From Ophiodon elongatus (taxonomy: Eukaryota > Chordata > Actinopteri > Perciformes > Hexagrammidae), in NCBI GenBank assembly GCA_016806645.1, contig JACSYO010001013.1, positions 1,471,001-1,535,000 of the forward strand: a stretch of DNA of 64,000 nucleotides. The letters run 5' to 3'. The position numbers and the translations under genes were made by a program. Under the pieces are notes generated by a model that was not told where the DNA came from, did not search any database, and saw only the letters and a program-made list of their open reading frames with translations. How positions within the stretch are numbered: the stretch's first letter is position 1; each line of letters starts with the position of its first letter. Positions 40,869-53,937 of the stretch are shown here, piece after piece.

Positions 40869-43065
40869 GACCTTTTGCTCAAACTGACTCGTTTAGACTT
40901 CCTCTGTATGTGAAGTCTTAAGATGAAAAGCACCACCTGTAGAAAGCTACACACACGGCTGATAGCCATAGTTAGTGTAATTAATACCACCTGTGCTCAA
41001 AATTTCAGCTGCGTCAACTGATTGGAGTTTAAGATAATATAGCTGCTGCTCCTACCGGTGTAACTTTTTAAAAAAAATGCCTATATGGGAGAGAATAAGC
41101 GTTTTTTTTTGTTTTTTTTTATAAATCCAAAAAACAAAGAAGAGCACTTTAGCTGTCCCTCCTTCTTACTTGTTGTCGTTTCCCTTTTCCCAAATCATTT
41201 TCTCTGTACGTCACAGAGTCGATTCGAGGCTTCTTGAGATGACCTGTTGCTCAGGGTGTGAGGACCGGCTCCTAATTAAGAACAGCTTGCTGCATTTCTC
41301 CTCTTGGCCAATCAGGGTGTTACAACACCCTTTTTTTTTTTCACAGCTAGGGCATTGTGATCCTCTCTCAACGTAATGCGGACCTCATTTCAGCAGATTC
41401 ACACAGACACGCTGGTCTTTAAGCCCTTTTTGAGACGTCTTTGCTGTCTTAACTTTTCTGTTTGAGGTTCATTTTTTGAGTGTTGCGAAACCTAGTCTGA
41501 GTAAATGTATAGGAAAAATAAAATCTTACCACCTGCATCAGGGCAGATCTTGGCAGTATTTGTGCACAACCCTGCAGGCTTCATTTTGTTTATTGGGCTA
41601 TTTTCATTGAAAGCCCTTTGTACACATTTCCTTATTATCAAAGAGGTATTTTTTTGGGGGGAACTGTTTCTCAGGCTTCGCCCCGATCTGCTGAAATCTA
41701 GGCAATCGGTGCTGCCACAGCCCAACATGGACATGGTGCATATTAACCTGAGACGCAGGGGATCTGTCCACCGCAAAATCTATAACCAATACATTTCTCT
41801 TCTGCTTTTAACACAATCCAGCCCCAGATTACTGTTAATTTAACGTCATCTGGAATTCCACATGCTTACGGTGAGAGGGACCACATCTGGTTACATCTGG
41901 TGTTTGTGGTTTAGTGTCTGTAGCCTGGTCTTCATCATCTGTTCTTTTTGAGGAGAAATGCATCATCGCTGGCCAGCAGCCACAAAGTGATGTATTTGAC
42001 CACCGCTGCTTAGCAGACTGATCGACCCAGACCCATGGAAACCCTGATGAAGTGACGTAATGACAAGGAACACGCTAGCAACAAGGAAAAGACAAAGTGA
42101 ATACGAGCTGACGTTATACAACTCTCTGTAACACCAGTATTGATCCTGTAGCTATTGGCTGAAGGACACTTCTTTACAACAATCCATTGGGTATAGATGG
42201 AGGTTCCTCTTTGTTTGGGTTGCTTCAGCATCCATTATATAACTCAAACAACCATTTGTATTGCGATGATGTAACAAACTGTACTCTTCCCTTTTTGAAT
42301 GAGTTGTTGGCTAGATTGTTCATCATTTCAATTAGGTGTAGAAGAAAAGGACAATGGGGGATAAAAATGCCATTGATTAGATTAAGAGATTTTCGACTCC
42401 TGTTTCTGCTCCAGACGGTCACACAAATGAGTCCACTGAGGATGAAGCACACCCAGCCAATGGGTCCATCATTGCTCACTCATGTTGTGTTTTTCAAAAC
42501 TACAGCACTTAAATTCATTGAAACTGAGGTAAATTATCCAGCCCAAAAATGTAACTGAATATTTCTATTTGATGGTGCGGTGCAGTCGTTAAAAACATCG
42601 CTACGCATCTGCAATAAAGTGAACAAGTCAAAAAACCTGAAGAAGAATATAAGCTATATGAAGTGGTTATACTGCTTTAAAAAAAACATCAGCCGTCTAC
42701 TGGTAAATAAAGCCCTAAAACTCTCCAGTGACGGTACTGCACTGTGGGAAGCAAACACATACAGGTACATTGTTTAATAATTTTATGAAGGCTCAACTGT
42801 AGCATCAATGGGCTTACATCGATGATTTAGTCCACGGCACATACAGTACTGCATATTGAGAGAAGTGGCTCCTGCTGCCGTGGTAAGACACTGTTGACAC
42901 AGCGGGGGGAGCTAAAGTATAATCTTTAGCTCTTTGAGCCTCACATGTGACAACAGAAAACACTGTAGTCAAACTAAGTTACCAAGTATGCTGTAAGTAT
43001 ATGATATGTAACAGTATGCGGTGCTGAATTCACCCAAATAATGATTATTTTGATCATAAATTGAT

Positions 43066-43595
43066 TAAAGGGACAGTTCACCCCAGAATCCGAAATACAT
43101 ATAGTTTCTAGATAGCTGATACTGCTAGCTCACCTAGCACCACTGAGCAAGCTAACAGGACAGTTCAGCTACATTTAGAGTAAAATGGACAATAAAGCAG
43201 CGTATGTTTTAGAGTCTTATTCAGCATTCAGTTGTACTTTTGGTTGCAAAAAGCCAAGATGTCAATGCCCACAAACCAAGATCGGTCAAAATAGTGACTA
43301 CGTCCACTTCTTGTCTACAGATTCACAGATCTTGTTGTGCGCATATATGCATATGAATTATCTTGAATAACTGGGTAATGGTTTCTAGAAAGATGCGTTG
43401 CTGTCGAGTTTTTGTTTTTTTCTTTCTTTTTTTTCAAATGTATTTGACCTAGTTTTATTATATTCGAGAGAAGGCAATCATCTCGACAGCTCTTATCTTC
43501 AACTCTCATCAACTCACAACAAAACAATCTTGCCTTGACAAATAGCACCACAAATGAGAGGAAACATGTATTTTTGATTATGGGGTGAACTGTAA
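43066..43595. mobile_element. MITE with terminal inverted repeats (acagttcacccc type)
   Basis: The left end aagggacagttcacccca (from about 43076) with gaatc pairs with the right end gattatggggtgaactgt (43576-43593). The 18-bp ends differ at one base. The interior of about 490 bp is noncoding, including taaaatggacaataaagcag. This is a very widespread teleost nonautonomous element type; the autonomous partner is unknown to me. Confidence 0.75.
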
Positions 43596-45051
43596 TTTTT
43601 CATCAACATCAAATCAAGTTAAAGGTGTCGAACAAACACACAGAATTTCTTCTTTTTTTGGGGGGGGTTTCATGATTCAAACATTTTATAGTGTGCTTGA
43701 ATTATCTACGTCAGATAGCTGTTTCCATTAAGAAAGTGCTAATAAACCCACTGCATACTACCAGCTGGACCAAACTAAAGCTACAACACCAACGAATAAA
43801 TGCCTTAACATTATTCAGGATCCAAAGAATGACTCTCATTAAATAGTAACGTTGCTCCATGTCTGCTGGATGTGTAAGTACAGTAGGTAACTGATATGTT
43901 ATATGACGAGCACACAAAAATGTGCCTCCCTCAATAAGTCATTAATATGCCAGATATTTTTGAGAATTAGTGTACCCTCATAAATTTAATGTACGGTAAC
44001 AACATCCCTAAAGAAGCCATGAGCCATTAACCACATCAATAAGTGAACCATGACTGATCATTTTCTGTCATGTTGTTTCACTATCCTCTCCAATTTGAAT
44101 TATTCCCCAATGAAACTACAATTCATTGACAAACTCAATATGCTGGTCACTGACAGACTGCCATTAATCAAATATTAATGCATATGGAAAGAGACAGACA
44201 CGAGGAGTGACGTAAGATCTTTCTCTAAGTCTAATGAAAGCCAAAACACTAGACCATCAGCAAACAAAAGAGCCATTTAATTAGGTTCAAAGCTCTTGTT
44301 CATTTTAGTTGATTATCAAGTATCCTCTCCCTGAGGGTACAGTAGCTCAATAACGGACAGTTAAAGAAAAGAATATTGATTTATTGCTGAATGCACCATG
44401 AATAGCTAACTAAAAATGGACATGTAAAGCTAATACTTCAGTCCCTCACCTCCTCACGTACGCACAAAGTAAATCAGTAAAGACCTGGTCAATAGGAAGG
44501 GCTTTTCAAAACCTGAACAATTATGCTGCTAGCCGCAAACAAAGACAGGTTGGGGGGGGGGGAGGGGGGGAACTCCTCATTTGTCTAATAAGAAACCCTC
44601 TATCAGTTTCCTGCTCAACCCACAATACAAACATCTGCATCCCTCATGCGACTGCAGCTCAGACCCCATAACACAAAGACCGCATGAAACGTCCACGTCG
44701 AAACAAAGTTAAATGTACTTCACACGCCGCTTTCTCCAGTTCACATGTGCCATGAATTCACGTGTACTTGACATTTATTTGTTCATTTTTGCATGCAGTA
44801 CAATTTACCACAGAAAACTGCTGACAGTTGACAGAGTAGTATTATGACATTCAAACAGGCTGATAAAATGGGACATGTCCAACACACAACTAAAAGCTTC
44901 TTTTTTTTTTCTTTTCTTCTTACAAGGTTACACAGTATGTGGACCCCGATGCTTTTTGGCTTGATAAATGAATTTAAAGTCCTTGAATTATCTTTTGACG
45001 AATGCAGTTTATTCCTGATTGTTAAATTTGTGTTTTAAAGTTGTGATTCGG

Positions 45052-45130
45052 AGCATTAATATAGCAGCAAACCACTATTAGCTATATAAAGATGTAGTGG
45101 AGTAATGTCTACCTGAGCAGAGAATGCATA
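45052..45130 (+). repeat. dispersed repeat copy 1
   Basis: gagcattaatatagcagcaa is followed by tagtggagtaatgtctacct and gagcagagaatg. A second copy is at 62628-62710 with about 85% identity by eye over roughly 80 bp. Probably an internal part of a teleost hAT-like element. Confidence 0.7.
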
Positions 45131-46664
45131 TTTTGCTTACAAAATATTTAATTTGGCAATGAAGTTTCCGCATTGATTAGGCCTACATCTTAATATTTAC
45201 AAATATCTACAAAAGCTCCAGTTATTACTTTATTTCCTCATTATGAATTGTTATAAAAAAAAAAAAGCAGCAACAGTATGAAAAACATAACAGTGATTTC
45301 CTATTATTCTCTATACATTTCTAAAAAATGTAACTACCTGCTGTGACTTTAAATGATACCACTGGTGGTAACAATATCACAATTATCTAATGAAGTGTGT
45401 CAGGTCAGCTGAGCTACTTATGAATAGCATACACGGACCTTATGTACAGATGTACACTGCAAACATGTACAACATACCAGAGAAAAACACTGAGGTTTTG
45501 TCATTGTTGTGAAACTTGCTATGGTTGCAGGTGATGGGGCCTTGTTCAGGCTTCAAAAGGGCGTCAATTTAAATGAGCTCTCCTCTTTATTTACCAAAGT
45601 GAAAGTACTGTGGAGGCTGTTTAGGTTACCAGAAAGTTGCAAACGAATAATTTTGTATTATATAGTTAATAGATATGATCTTAAATCATTGCCTATAATG
45701 GTGACAATGTCACCATTGTCACGTGTTTTTAGATTCAAAGGCTTTTACTCAAATCTGAAAAACTTTGACTAAGATGAGGGTTGAAGGAATATCTAAATAC
45801 CCATTCACAATTAATACTGCGTATAGACCAAGCAGGTTAGTTGGGATAGAAATGGTTTTTAACTTGTTTATGTCTGAAATAGGGTTAGACAAGGTTGTAT
45901 ATGGATATCTTGTGGTGTTTTCTCTTTTTAATTTTTTTGTGTTAGCAAATTCTTTTTTTGTAGTAAGGGTTATATATTTTAATTTTTTAATTACGGTAGT
46001 CTCAAGGACGTGGTTTTCAGAAGTGGGGGGAACACAATGAAGTGAAAAAAAAATATTTATACAACAAATGTAAATGCTAAGATTACTCAAAATCCTCTTT
46101 AGTTTCATTTATGGATTTAAAATTAATTCTGATGGAAAATACTGTATTTGAATCTGAACTACAAAGAGCCTGGTAGTATTTATATACTTTATATGCAGTA
46201 GTATCAGATTTGTGACCAATATTAATTGTAAGTAAAAAATATTGACTTAGCAGCCTGAGAGGTTAAGCCAAGGACAAAAAAGTCTGCAAAGTACTTACTG
46301 ATGCTCACTACTCTGAGCGCAAAGTAATAACTGGAGGCTTCTCGTATGAGAAAGAAAATCAACCTGGAACAATAAAAGTGAGGGGGACATGTGATTGACC
46401 GAGTTCCTAAGGTTGGATCCGCTGTGCTCGAATTTAAGATCGATTTCATTTGATACATCAAAAATTATAAAGAAACAAGCCAGACAAACTGCATCAACAG
46501 ACTGGGAACACCCAGCATAGTTCAATCATAAATACTTGTGAGTTGACAAGTGTTGCTTGGAATGAGGGCTATTGTGACCTTTTGTCGCAGTAATGTCATT
46601 TAGTCACTTTGAGGTCGCTGCCCTTTTTTTTTTTTAAATGTTTCAATGGTTTCTTTTAACCCAT

Positions 46665-46672
46665 TTATTTTC
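46665..46672 (-). promoter_or_regulatory. npy2r: candidate npy2r polyadenylation signal
   Basis: On the minus strand AATAAA occurs in aatgaaaataaatgg, about 90 bp after the receptor stop. It is the nearest hexamer. Confidence 0.4.
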
Positions 46673-46761
46673 ATTATACCTCAAAATGCCGACACAAAAA
46701 AACAAATACAAACATTTCCACAATTCGATTTCCAATGAACCTTCTTTGACTGAGTACAAAC

Positions 46762-47865
46762 TTAGACATTTGTTGATTGGCAATCTGTATAAGGCATGTC
46801 AACATTCTTTTGTGTCTCTTCGCCTCTGGACCCGGAAGCGAACGGCTGGTAACACTTGCAAACAGACAAAAAGGCCGCCCTGTAGTTGTTGTTCAACCAC
46901 CCATACAGGATGGGATTGACAAACGTCGAGCACATCGCCACAATATGGAACACAGTGAAAAGCAGCTTGAAGTCCTTCATGTGCAACACGGTGCTGTCGA
47001 TGTCGACAGCCAACTGGAACGCATGGAAAGGCAACCAGCTGACAGCGAAGACTATCACCATGGTCAGCAGCATCTTCGTGGTCTTCTTCTTGCGCTGGTG
47101 ACGGTCATTCCGACCTCCGAAAGTCATGTGATTCTTCAGCTTATTCCAGATGCGGATGTAAGCAACGCAGTTGATGGCCAGAGGTAGACCGTATTGAACA
47201 AGAAGCGCCGATACACTGTAGATGCTTCCGTTCATGCTGCTGCCTGGCCACTTCTCCATGCACACCTGGATAGACTCTTCCGGGGAAAGGTTGATCGTCC
47301 CGTACTCCCTGAAGATGGCGAGCGGGCTGGCCAACAGGGCGCTGACCGCCCACGTGATGACGATGACCAGAGCGCACATTTCTTTGGACATCTTAACCTC
47401 CGTGTGGTAGACAATGCTCCTGTGGCGGTCCAGGGCGATGACGTTCATGGTGATGGTGGACACGTGCACTGCCATGCCTTGAGCACAGGGCAGCATGAAG
47501 CACAACACCTGACCAAACTTCCACTCGCCGTCCAGAGTGTAGACGAGGGTGAAAGGCAAACACAGCATGTTCACCAGCAAGTCCGCCACAGCCAGGTTTA
47601 CGATGAAGAAATTGGTGACAGTCCGAAGAGTCTTAAACTTGAAGACAACATATATCACTAAGGAGTTTCCAATGACTCCAAACAATATGATTGTGCTGTA
47701 AGCAAGGATGAGAATAACTTGGACTTCAACCAGCTTAGTGCTGTCGTCTAGCTTCCGAATGATCCCCCCATTTATGGTGCCGACAGTTGAGCAGCAGTTG
47801 GAAGATTTAAGTCCAAGTTGTGAATCTTCCACTTGAGTGGTGTTGACTTGATCTGCTGTGTCCAT
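46762..47865 (-). CDS. npy2r: neuropeptide Y receptor, Y2 subfamily (npy2r or Y2-2)
   Basis: Rhodopsin-class Gi-coupled receptor for NPY/PYY peptides, 367 aa. The ATG at 47865 has a strong Kozak context (GCCATGG) and lies 25 bp after an acceptor, so the longer open frame upstream is intronic. TM regions (approximate residues): 48-72, 84-108, 122-144, 164-186, 214-238, 265-288, 300-323. Visible motifs: N67, LAVADLL with D95, C122-C202 disulfide pair, DRH 146-148, SWLPFHAFQL in TM6, NPILY 317-321, C336/C338 for palmitoylation, N-glycosylation NTT at 8. DDSTKLVEVQVILILAYSTI and SALLASPLAIFREYG favour Y2 over Y1/Y4/Y5. Nearby lrat matches human 4q32 (LRAT-RBM46-NPY2R). Y2-2 and Y7 paralogues cannot be excluded. 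Confidence 0.9.
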   Translation of the reverse strand: MDTADQVNTTQVEDSQLGLKSSNCCSTVGTINGGIIRKLDDSTKLVEVQVILILAYSTIILFGVIGNSLVIYVVFKFKTLRTVTNFFIVNLAVADLLVNMLCLPFTLVYTLDGEWKFGQVLCFMLPCAQGMAVHVSTITMNVIALDRHRSIVYHTEVKMSKEMCALVIVITWAVSALLASPLAIFREYGTINLSPEESIQVCMEKWPGSSMNGSIYSVSALLVQYGLPLAINCVAYIRIWNKLKNHMTFGGRNDRHQRKKKTTKMLLTMVIVFAVSWLPFHAFQLAVDIDSTVLHMKDFKLLFTVFHIVAMCSTFVNPILYGWLNNNYRAAFLSVCKCYQPFASGSRGEETQKNVDMPYTDCQSTNV

Positions 47866-49055
47866 GGCGAACAGTCCCCATAAGTCACTCTGTGAAAAGA
47901 TGGACATCACTTTCAGAAATGAACACATACAATGTGACTGAGAAAAAATAAAAGTTTTATAATTTAATGGCATTCTGGCAAAAATGTTTTAATTATCACT
48001 CTAAAAACTATATACTATAACTATAAAAGTATATTTCAATATCTGAAATATATAAAACAATGTTGTTTTTATTGGAACATTTGAAAAGCATTGCTATTAA
48101 TATATATGCGTGTGGTTTTCAACAGAGCTGGTGGTGGCAGAGTTGAAGATGCTAAGATTTTCGATGGGAGTCCCGAGTGTAGAACGGACTAGGAATGGGT
48201 GTATTAGAGGGACAGGATATAGATGACAGATGATTGGGACATGTACAAAACAGAGCTGTTGTATGTGGGGAGATGGAAAAGAGGTTTATAGATGTGGTGA
48301 CGGTGGACGTGCAGGTGATTGGATAGAGGAAAAGATGCTGAGGACAGGACAAGGAGAAGGAGATTTCAATAGATTCTAAATATTTAAATTGCATTGCAGT
48401 GGAAGATCAACTATGATTTATGATATGCATGTTAAAACAGCATGTGCACAAGACTTTTAAGATGAGATCGGTGTATTTAAAATAAAAAGTGTTTTTAGTG
48501 CTGAAAGATCCATCATAATCTATTCTATTCAACATATTGGGCAGCACATTGTTGATTTGTGAATTTGAAGTCTTATTAAAATGAGCTAAAAATGTAATGA
48601 GCACATTTTCCAATCCACAGGTCGCTATCACCAAATAAAACTCAAACAAAATATCTGACATAATACTGTCAGTCACTTCAAACTCCACGATCACAATCAA
48701 ACAGCCCGATGCAAACTGTTTTACTGTGGATTCTACCTTTTTTTAAAAGATATTGGACTATCACACTGCAAGTATATGAAACCACAGATATTTTTCACTT
48801 AATATGTGATACTTATGTGTCTGAATCTGTGAAAATCAAGAGTGAGGTCGAGTGACAACCAGCTGCTGGACAGGAAATCTTAAATTAGTAACTAACTAAC
48901 CTTAACAGGAGCTAAGAGAAACATGACGTGGATCATAAGCTATAATAAGCAAGCATGTACAGTGAAACAACAAGACTCGTGCTTAGTTTTTTTCCCACTG
49001 GAAAATTGTCCGGATCAAAAGCTCAGATGCCAGATCAAGACGCTGTTTACTCACC
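47866..49055 (-). other. npy2r: npy2r 5'UTR intron
   Basis: On the minus strand a donor (gatggag|gtgagt) ends an untranslated exon at 49055, and an acceptor (cttttcacag) precedes 47889, 24 bp upstream of the ATG. NPY2R genes are known to have a 5'UTR intron and an intronless coding region, so the layout fits the family. Confidence 0.75.
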
Positions 49056-49270
49056 TCCATCTTCAGAGCTTGTCAGATTCCTCTCATTGTTTCGTCCTGC
49101 AGTAAAGTTTAGTGACAGCTTCTGACATCCTCCTTCTCGCTCCTGTTGTGTCCACAAAACCCAAACAATATGAACCACGGATTAATCTTCTTCAAGGAGG
49201 AACAACGCGCGCTCAGCCGCAGCAAAGCGCGCGCAATTTGCCAGCTGCGCACTGCAGCCCGTAAGGTTGA
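49055..49270 (-). promoter_or_regulatory. npy2r: npy2r 5'UTR exon and CpG-rich promoter region
   Basis: Upstream of the 5'UTR exon, 49200-49265 is the most CpG-dense stretch of this part of the window (gcgcgctcagccgc, aaagcgcgcgcaatt). The exact start site is not determined; no TATA box was recognised. Confidence 0.5.
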
Positions 49271-52200
49271 GGGCGCATCACTGTACCTGCCCTGCGAGGC
49301 TGTGAGAGAGCAACAGACGAGGCTGGTTGAGGAAGAGAGTGGAAGCACGTCCTTCCTCAACCAACATCCTCCACCCGAGAGAGTTCTCTTGTCTCTTGGC
49401 CTCACAATGGGTCGTTTAGGATGTGCTTTCATTCTGAGCGGGTACACGCCTCTGCTCGTGCTGGAATGGCGAATGGCATGTTTCAATGACAAACACAGAG
49501 GGATATCATTCATACTGTGAATCGAGCATTTGTGTTCGACTTTCAGTGTAAGAAAGTCAATCTAATCCGAATTGAGAGATGCTTTCGAACAAGAATCAAA
49601 TGTCGTTGAATCAAAACTGCAGGTTTGCCTGTGCAGAGCAATTCTTTGGTGAGGAGCAACAGGGGTTTGATAACTTCCTGCTGATTAAAAGAAGAAGAAA
49701 AAACTTAAAAGTGGAAGCACAAACTGCTTCCCATGTCAGGCTTTAAAAACATGATTACATGATTTTTTTCTAAATTTCTTTGGAGGAATAGCATGAGCGA
49801 GCAGATAATGCAAACATGATGTCACCTTAAGGCCTGATTTGACTCTTGGGGGTTGAATACGTAAGTGCACACATGGCTGTGTTTGCTTCTTTCCAACCTT
49901 TTGAGCACTGGGTCAAAAGACAACATCAACACCCATCCCTCAATTAGCCTATATATATATTTAATTCCCCTGTGGGTCCTGTGCAGGGTTGCAGAGGGCT
50001 GCACCCTCAGCTTGCCAGTCTAATTGTGAGTCATTGACTCACAATTTGCATCATTATTAGAAACCTCACTTGAAGTTACCGTAACATTTTATATCATGGT
50101 CAATGATGCTGAGTGTTTACCATTTAAGAGCAGGACAATGTAGCTGACCCTTTTCAAACATTAAGCCTGTGGCTGGTAATTGGGCTCATAATTTGATCAC
50201 CACTGTTACAAATCAAGACACCATGTGGCCATTGGAAATTGAGTTACCGTCATTCAGCCTCCTTGGCAAAAGCCTATTTAGCCGATAGTGCAACTACACA
50301 GATGGTGAAGTAATGAGAGAAACCAGGAAACCCTGAATAGAAGGGCATGTCAAGACTGTCCCCAATGATTTTAGGAGGTGGGGCAGACCGTAAATGATGT
50401 CCTTGTTTTAATATGAATGTCAGCACACAAACATATTCTGCCGTTGCCATTAAATAATTACACTGTGATTTTAAGCTTTAAGCTCTTTAACTACAGTTTA
50501 ATTTTGTCATTGTTTGCTGACTACTTTCTACCCAATTTTACATTTGTTGTGCACATGTGTTTTTTTCCCCCTTCAATTCCAGTAAACTGTTGTTCATCAG
50601 TCATGATCTCCCCGAAGTAATTTAACTTTAATGTAGACTTGATGTTCACTGTGATGGATTACACAAGCCAAGGAAGTGGAGAGTCTGCTGATGGATGTTC
50701 ATACCGAAAAGAAAAAAATGGAAACCAATCGATGTCTGGATTGGCAAAAAAAAAAAAAAAAAAAAGGTATATTTTACATGTTTGAAGCACAGCAGCATGA
50801 CTTGTAACTGAGCCGTTTAATGTGATTTGTTGTAAATGGGATAAAACATGTGCCTCAGGGAGACTATGATTTAGCAGCAGTCCTTCAACCTGATTTAACT
50901 GGGGGTCGGGGGGGGTACCAATGGGAGCAGCAGAACAAGCTGTAAACAAACATTCTAAGTATATATGGCGAACATGTTAGCAAATATTTTCTTATACCCA
51001 CATCCAGCAGACATGAGGCAACGTTCATTTCATTTTCATTCACTTCATTCATTTGTATTCGTAGTTTTCTGTAACTCCAATATTCACTCTCCTTTTGGCT
51101 CAGTTTTGGTCAACACATCTGGCTGGTAAGGTAAATTGCCCTCCCAATGTTCTGCACTCAGCGGCTCAGTCTTGGAAAGGGAGGAGTGAATGAAGGGGGA
51201 TCCAGTTGGTTGCAAAATGGAAAAACCAAAGCAATAAGATGAAAGATATAAAAAAAAAAAAAAAAAAGGAGATAATTCTCTGTTGGTTCATCACTAACAT
51301 TTTTCAATTACACATAGTCATTTGAACATTTTCTTGGTATAAACTTATAAACGTATTAATAAGAGCAGCTTTAATGTATTTTCCTTGGGTTGTTGTTGTA
51401 AAGGGATCCAATACATTCTCACTCCCAAATTGTCAAACGCTTGGTGAGTGGCTCTAAGCTTCAACCTATGACGCTCTAGGTCAATACCACTTAATTAGGG
51501 TTAAGAAAAGAGCGTGGTTGACGTTAACTTGACTGGCTCACTACTGAGTAACTAACAACTCACATGATTCTCGTGACTAACGACTCACGTGACAAAATAT
51601 CACGGGATATGATCAGCATGATCTCCAGCATAAGTCCTGTGTTAGGCTGACCTCTCCACCCCATCTCGCTCTCCATACCACGTCAGTTGCACGGAGTGTC
51701 TAATAATGACGCAGGTGGGTTTACTTTGGACTTATCATAATCGGTTTCATGCATCGGTATTGGATGCAGAGGGGACCAACTTTCGGTATTTGACGAGTTT
51801 GGAGCGAGACCTGGTTGCTACAAATGAAATTCCGGGAGCTTTCAGAATGAGAATAATGCCATTTTAATCTAAATTAAGCCGTGTAGGTTTACGCTAAACT
51901 TGTATCTCTCTTCTACCTCTTTCTGCATTTTAATTTCTAATTTAAATTTGAATCGTAATTTTATGATCAAATTAAGTTCTCGCAAAATTCTTTCAAATGA
52001 TTGATGAGAATTTGGTCACAATAATAAACTGAATAATATTACTATAAATCTATAATGAGAATTTAAGTAATTTAATTATGTACAATGTATTTTCCAGTGA
52101 GCCATGGGCATGAATGTCAATGACTCTAAATGGATTTTTTTTCCTTTTGTTTATTCTTTTATTCTTTATTGATCCTATTTAGAGTAGAGTTATAGCAATC

Positions 52201-52838
52201 ATTGTCTTAACTTGCATCTTATAAATTAGTCGTACTCATCCACTGCCGTATACAACAACATGCAGTGAGCCGACAACTGAACACGACCGCACACAGTATG
52301 GATTGGTTATTGATCCAAACAGAACCACGCTTTCAGAGATATCTGAAGTGATACATAAATACCAGCATGAGTTTGAACGGCTTACACATAGTGTCTGTAG
52401 AAGATGTCGACACATGTGTCATGCTGAACAGCAGAGGCAGCCTAATAGATAAAATTATTGACCAAATGTCACCTGTTTTTTATCAAACTGCACACCCCTG
52501 CAGGATGTACCGACCCAAAGACCAAATGTCAGCTTGGAAGGTGAAGTGGTTCACCAAGGAAACGTCACACACAATATGTGTTATCATTTTAGCTATGCTG
52601 TTATTCTTTTTTTTAAATCACATTTTCATCCACACCATTTATTCAGATTATGTCAAAGATGTATAGTGTATTTTTGCAAAAAATATGTGTTGTTCGTCTT
52701 GTGAGGACATAAGGACTCAAGTGTCCGAATTCAAACCCTTTTACAAATGGTGTAATTCATTTTGATGTATACGAAATAAATAAGGCGTTATTTTGATAGT
52801 GGCAGAGGCTTCTAAGACATTAGAGGAAATTAGGGGAG

Positions 52839-52839
52839 C

Positions 52840-52929
<90 letters not shown>
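52839..52929 (+). repeat. (GA)n microsatellite
   Basis: About 90 bp of GA with GGA interruptions at both ends. Confidence 0.95.
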
Positions 52930-52933
<4 letters not shown>

Positions 52934-53937
52934 TGACATGCAATACAATTACATGGACACCCCTTCTAAGGACAAATATGCAGATATGTTATGACAGACA
53001 ATGTAATGGCTTTGGAAAATTATTTTATTTTATTTCAGATGCAATGAAAGATTAAAGGTATTTTCTATTCATATGGATGAGCATGTTTCACTTAAGGGAT
53101 GCCTCTTTAGGTGTGTTTACTTCAAACTTGATCTGTATTTCCAGACACACCGGAGTCTTTTATGAATCTAAATGAGATGATCATGAGGCAACCTCAGGCA
53201 CGACTGCCGGGAATTTGTAATCAAACAACAGTGAAGCTTGGGCCTTTCGGTTCACAAAGTCCCATGAAGGTGGAGTCTGCATGGTCCAATATCCAATAAT
53301 ATGCTATAGTATACTGTAATTCACACAGTCGACATTTGAAAGCAGAAAATTTAAGGTCAACACACACTTGGCTTTTTTTTTCCTTTTTTTTAATCAGCCA
53401 TGTGATCCATGTATCTAAATAAAGAAAACACCATGTGGGATTATTGATATTGATACGATATCAGATTCCCCTCAGTGAATCCACGCTAAAAGCTGAAAGG
53501 TGTCAATTTCAGAGGTGACAAAACTCAGTGACGCTTCCATCTCAGCAGGACTGTGCACCTGCAGTCCATTTAATAGAACCTGGGGGCTTCAGCCCATGGC
53601 ACCGGCCTCTGGTAAATCAATACAGAGTGCTTCCCTGCAGGGTAAGTGCCAACGTGCAATGGCAAGGCAATTATACATAATTGACACTGATCTCTTACCT
53701 GTGCAGGGATACATTTAGACAGTTTGACCCCAGTGACTTTTTACATCTAGCAGGTACATTTGGAGTGTGATGGAAAACATCCTGCCATCAGTTTGTTTTA
53801 TCTGATCTGCGGCCAAGGAGCTTCTGATCATTATAAATATATTCTATATGTGAATCAAGAGGTTCATACTTCATCATGGAAATAGTAATAGACAAATTTA
53901 TTTTATTATTTTATCTATCGATCTATCTCTCTATCTA

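Larger units (their letters stand above)
40880..46660. other. gene-poor region between pdlim3 and npy2r
   Basis: 5.8 kb with no gene that I can support. It contains a near-complete MITE at 43066-43595, a dispersed repeat at 45052-45130, and T-rich DNA at 45500-46040 with open frames that resemble nothing known. The flanking genes converge here (+ strand pdlim3, - strand receptor). Confidence 0.6.

Noticed and set aside
46777..47661. Plus-strand frames opposite the neuropeptide Y receptor
   Set aside because: Antisense shadows of the receptor CDS, without family resemblance.
47866..47973. 36-residue N-terminal extension of the receptor
   Set aside because: It crosses a good acceptor (cttttcacag) 25 bp before an ATG with strong Kozak context; NPY2R has a 5'UTR intron there.
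52367..52666. 99-aa plus-strand frame with a hydrophobic C-terminus
   Set aside because: No family resemblance, no splice context and no neighbouring exons; within chance expectation for AT-rich DNA.
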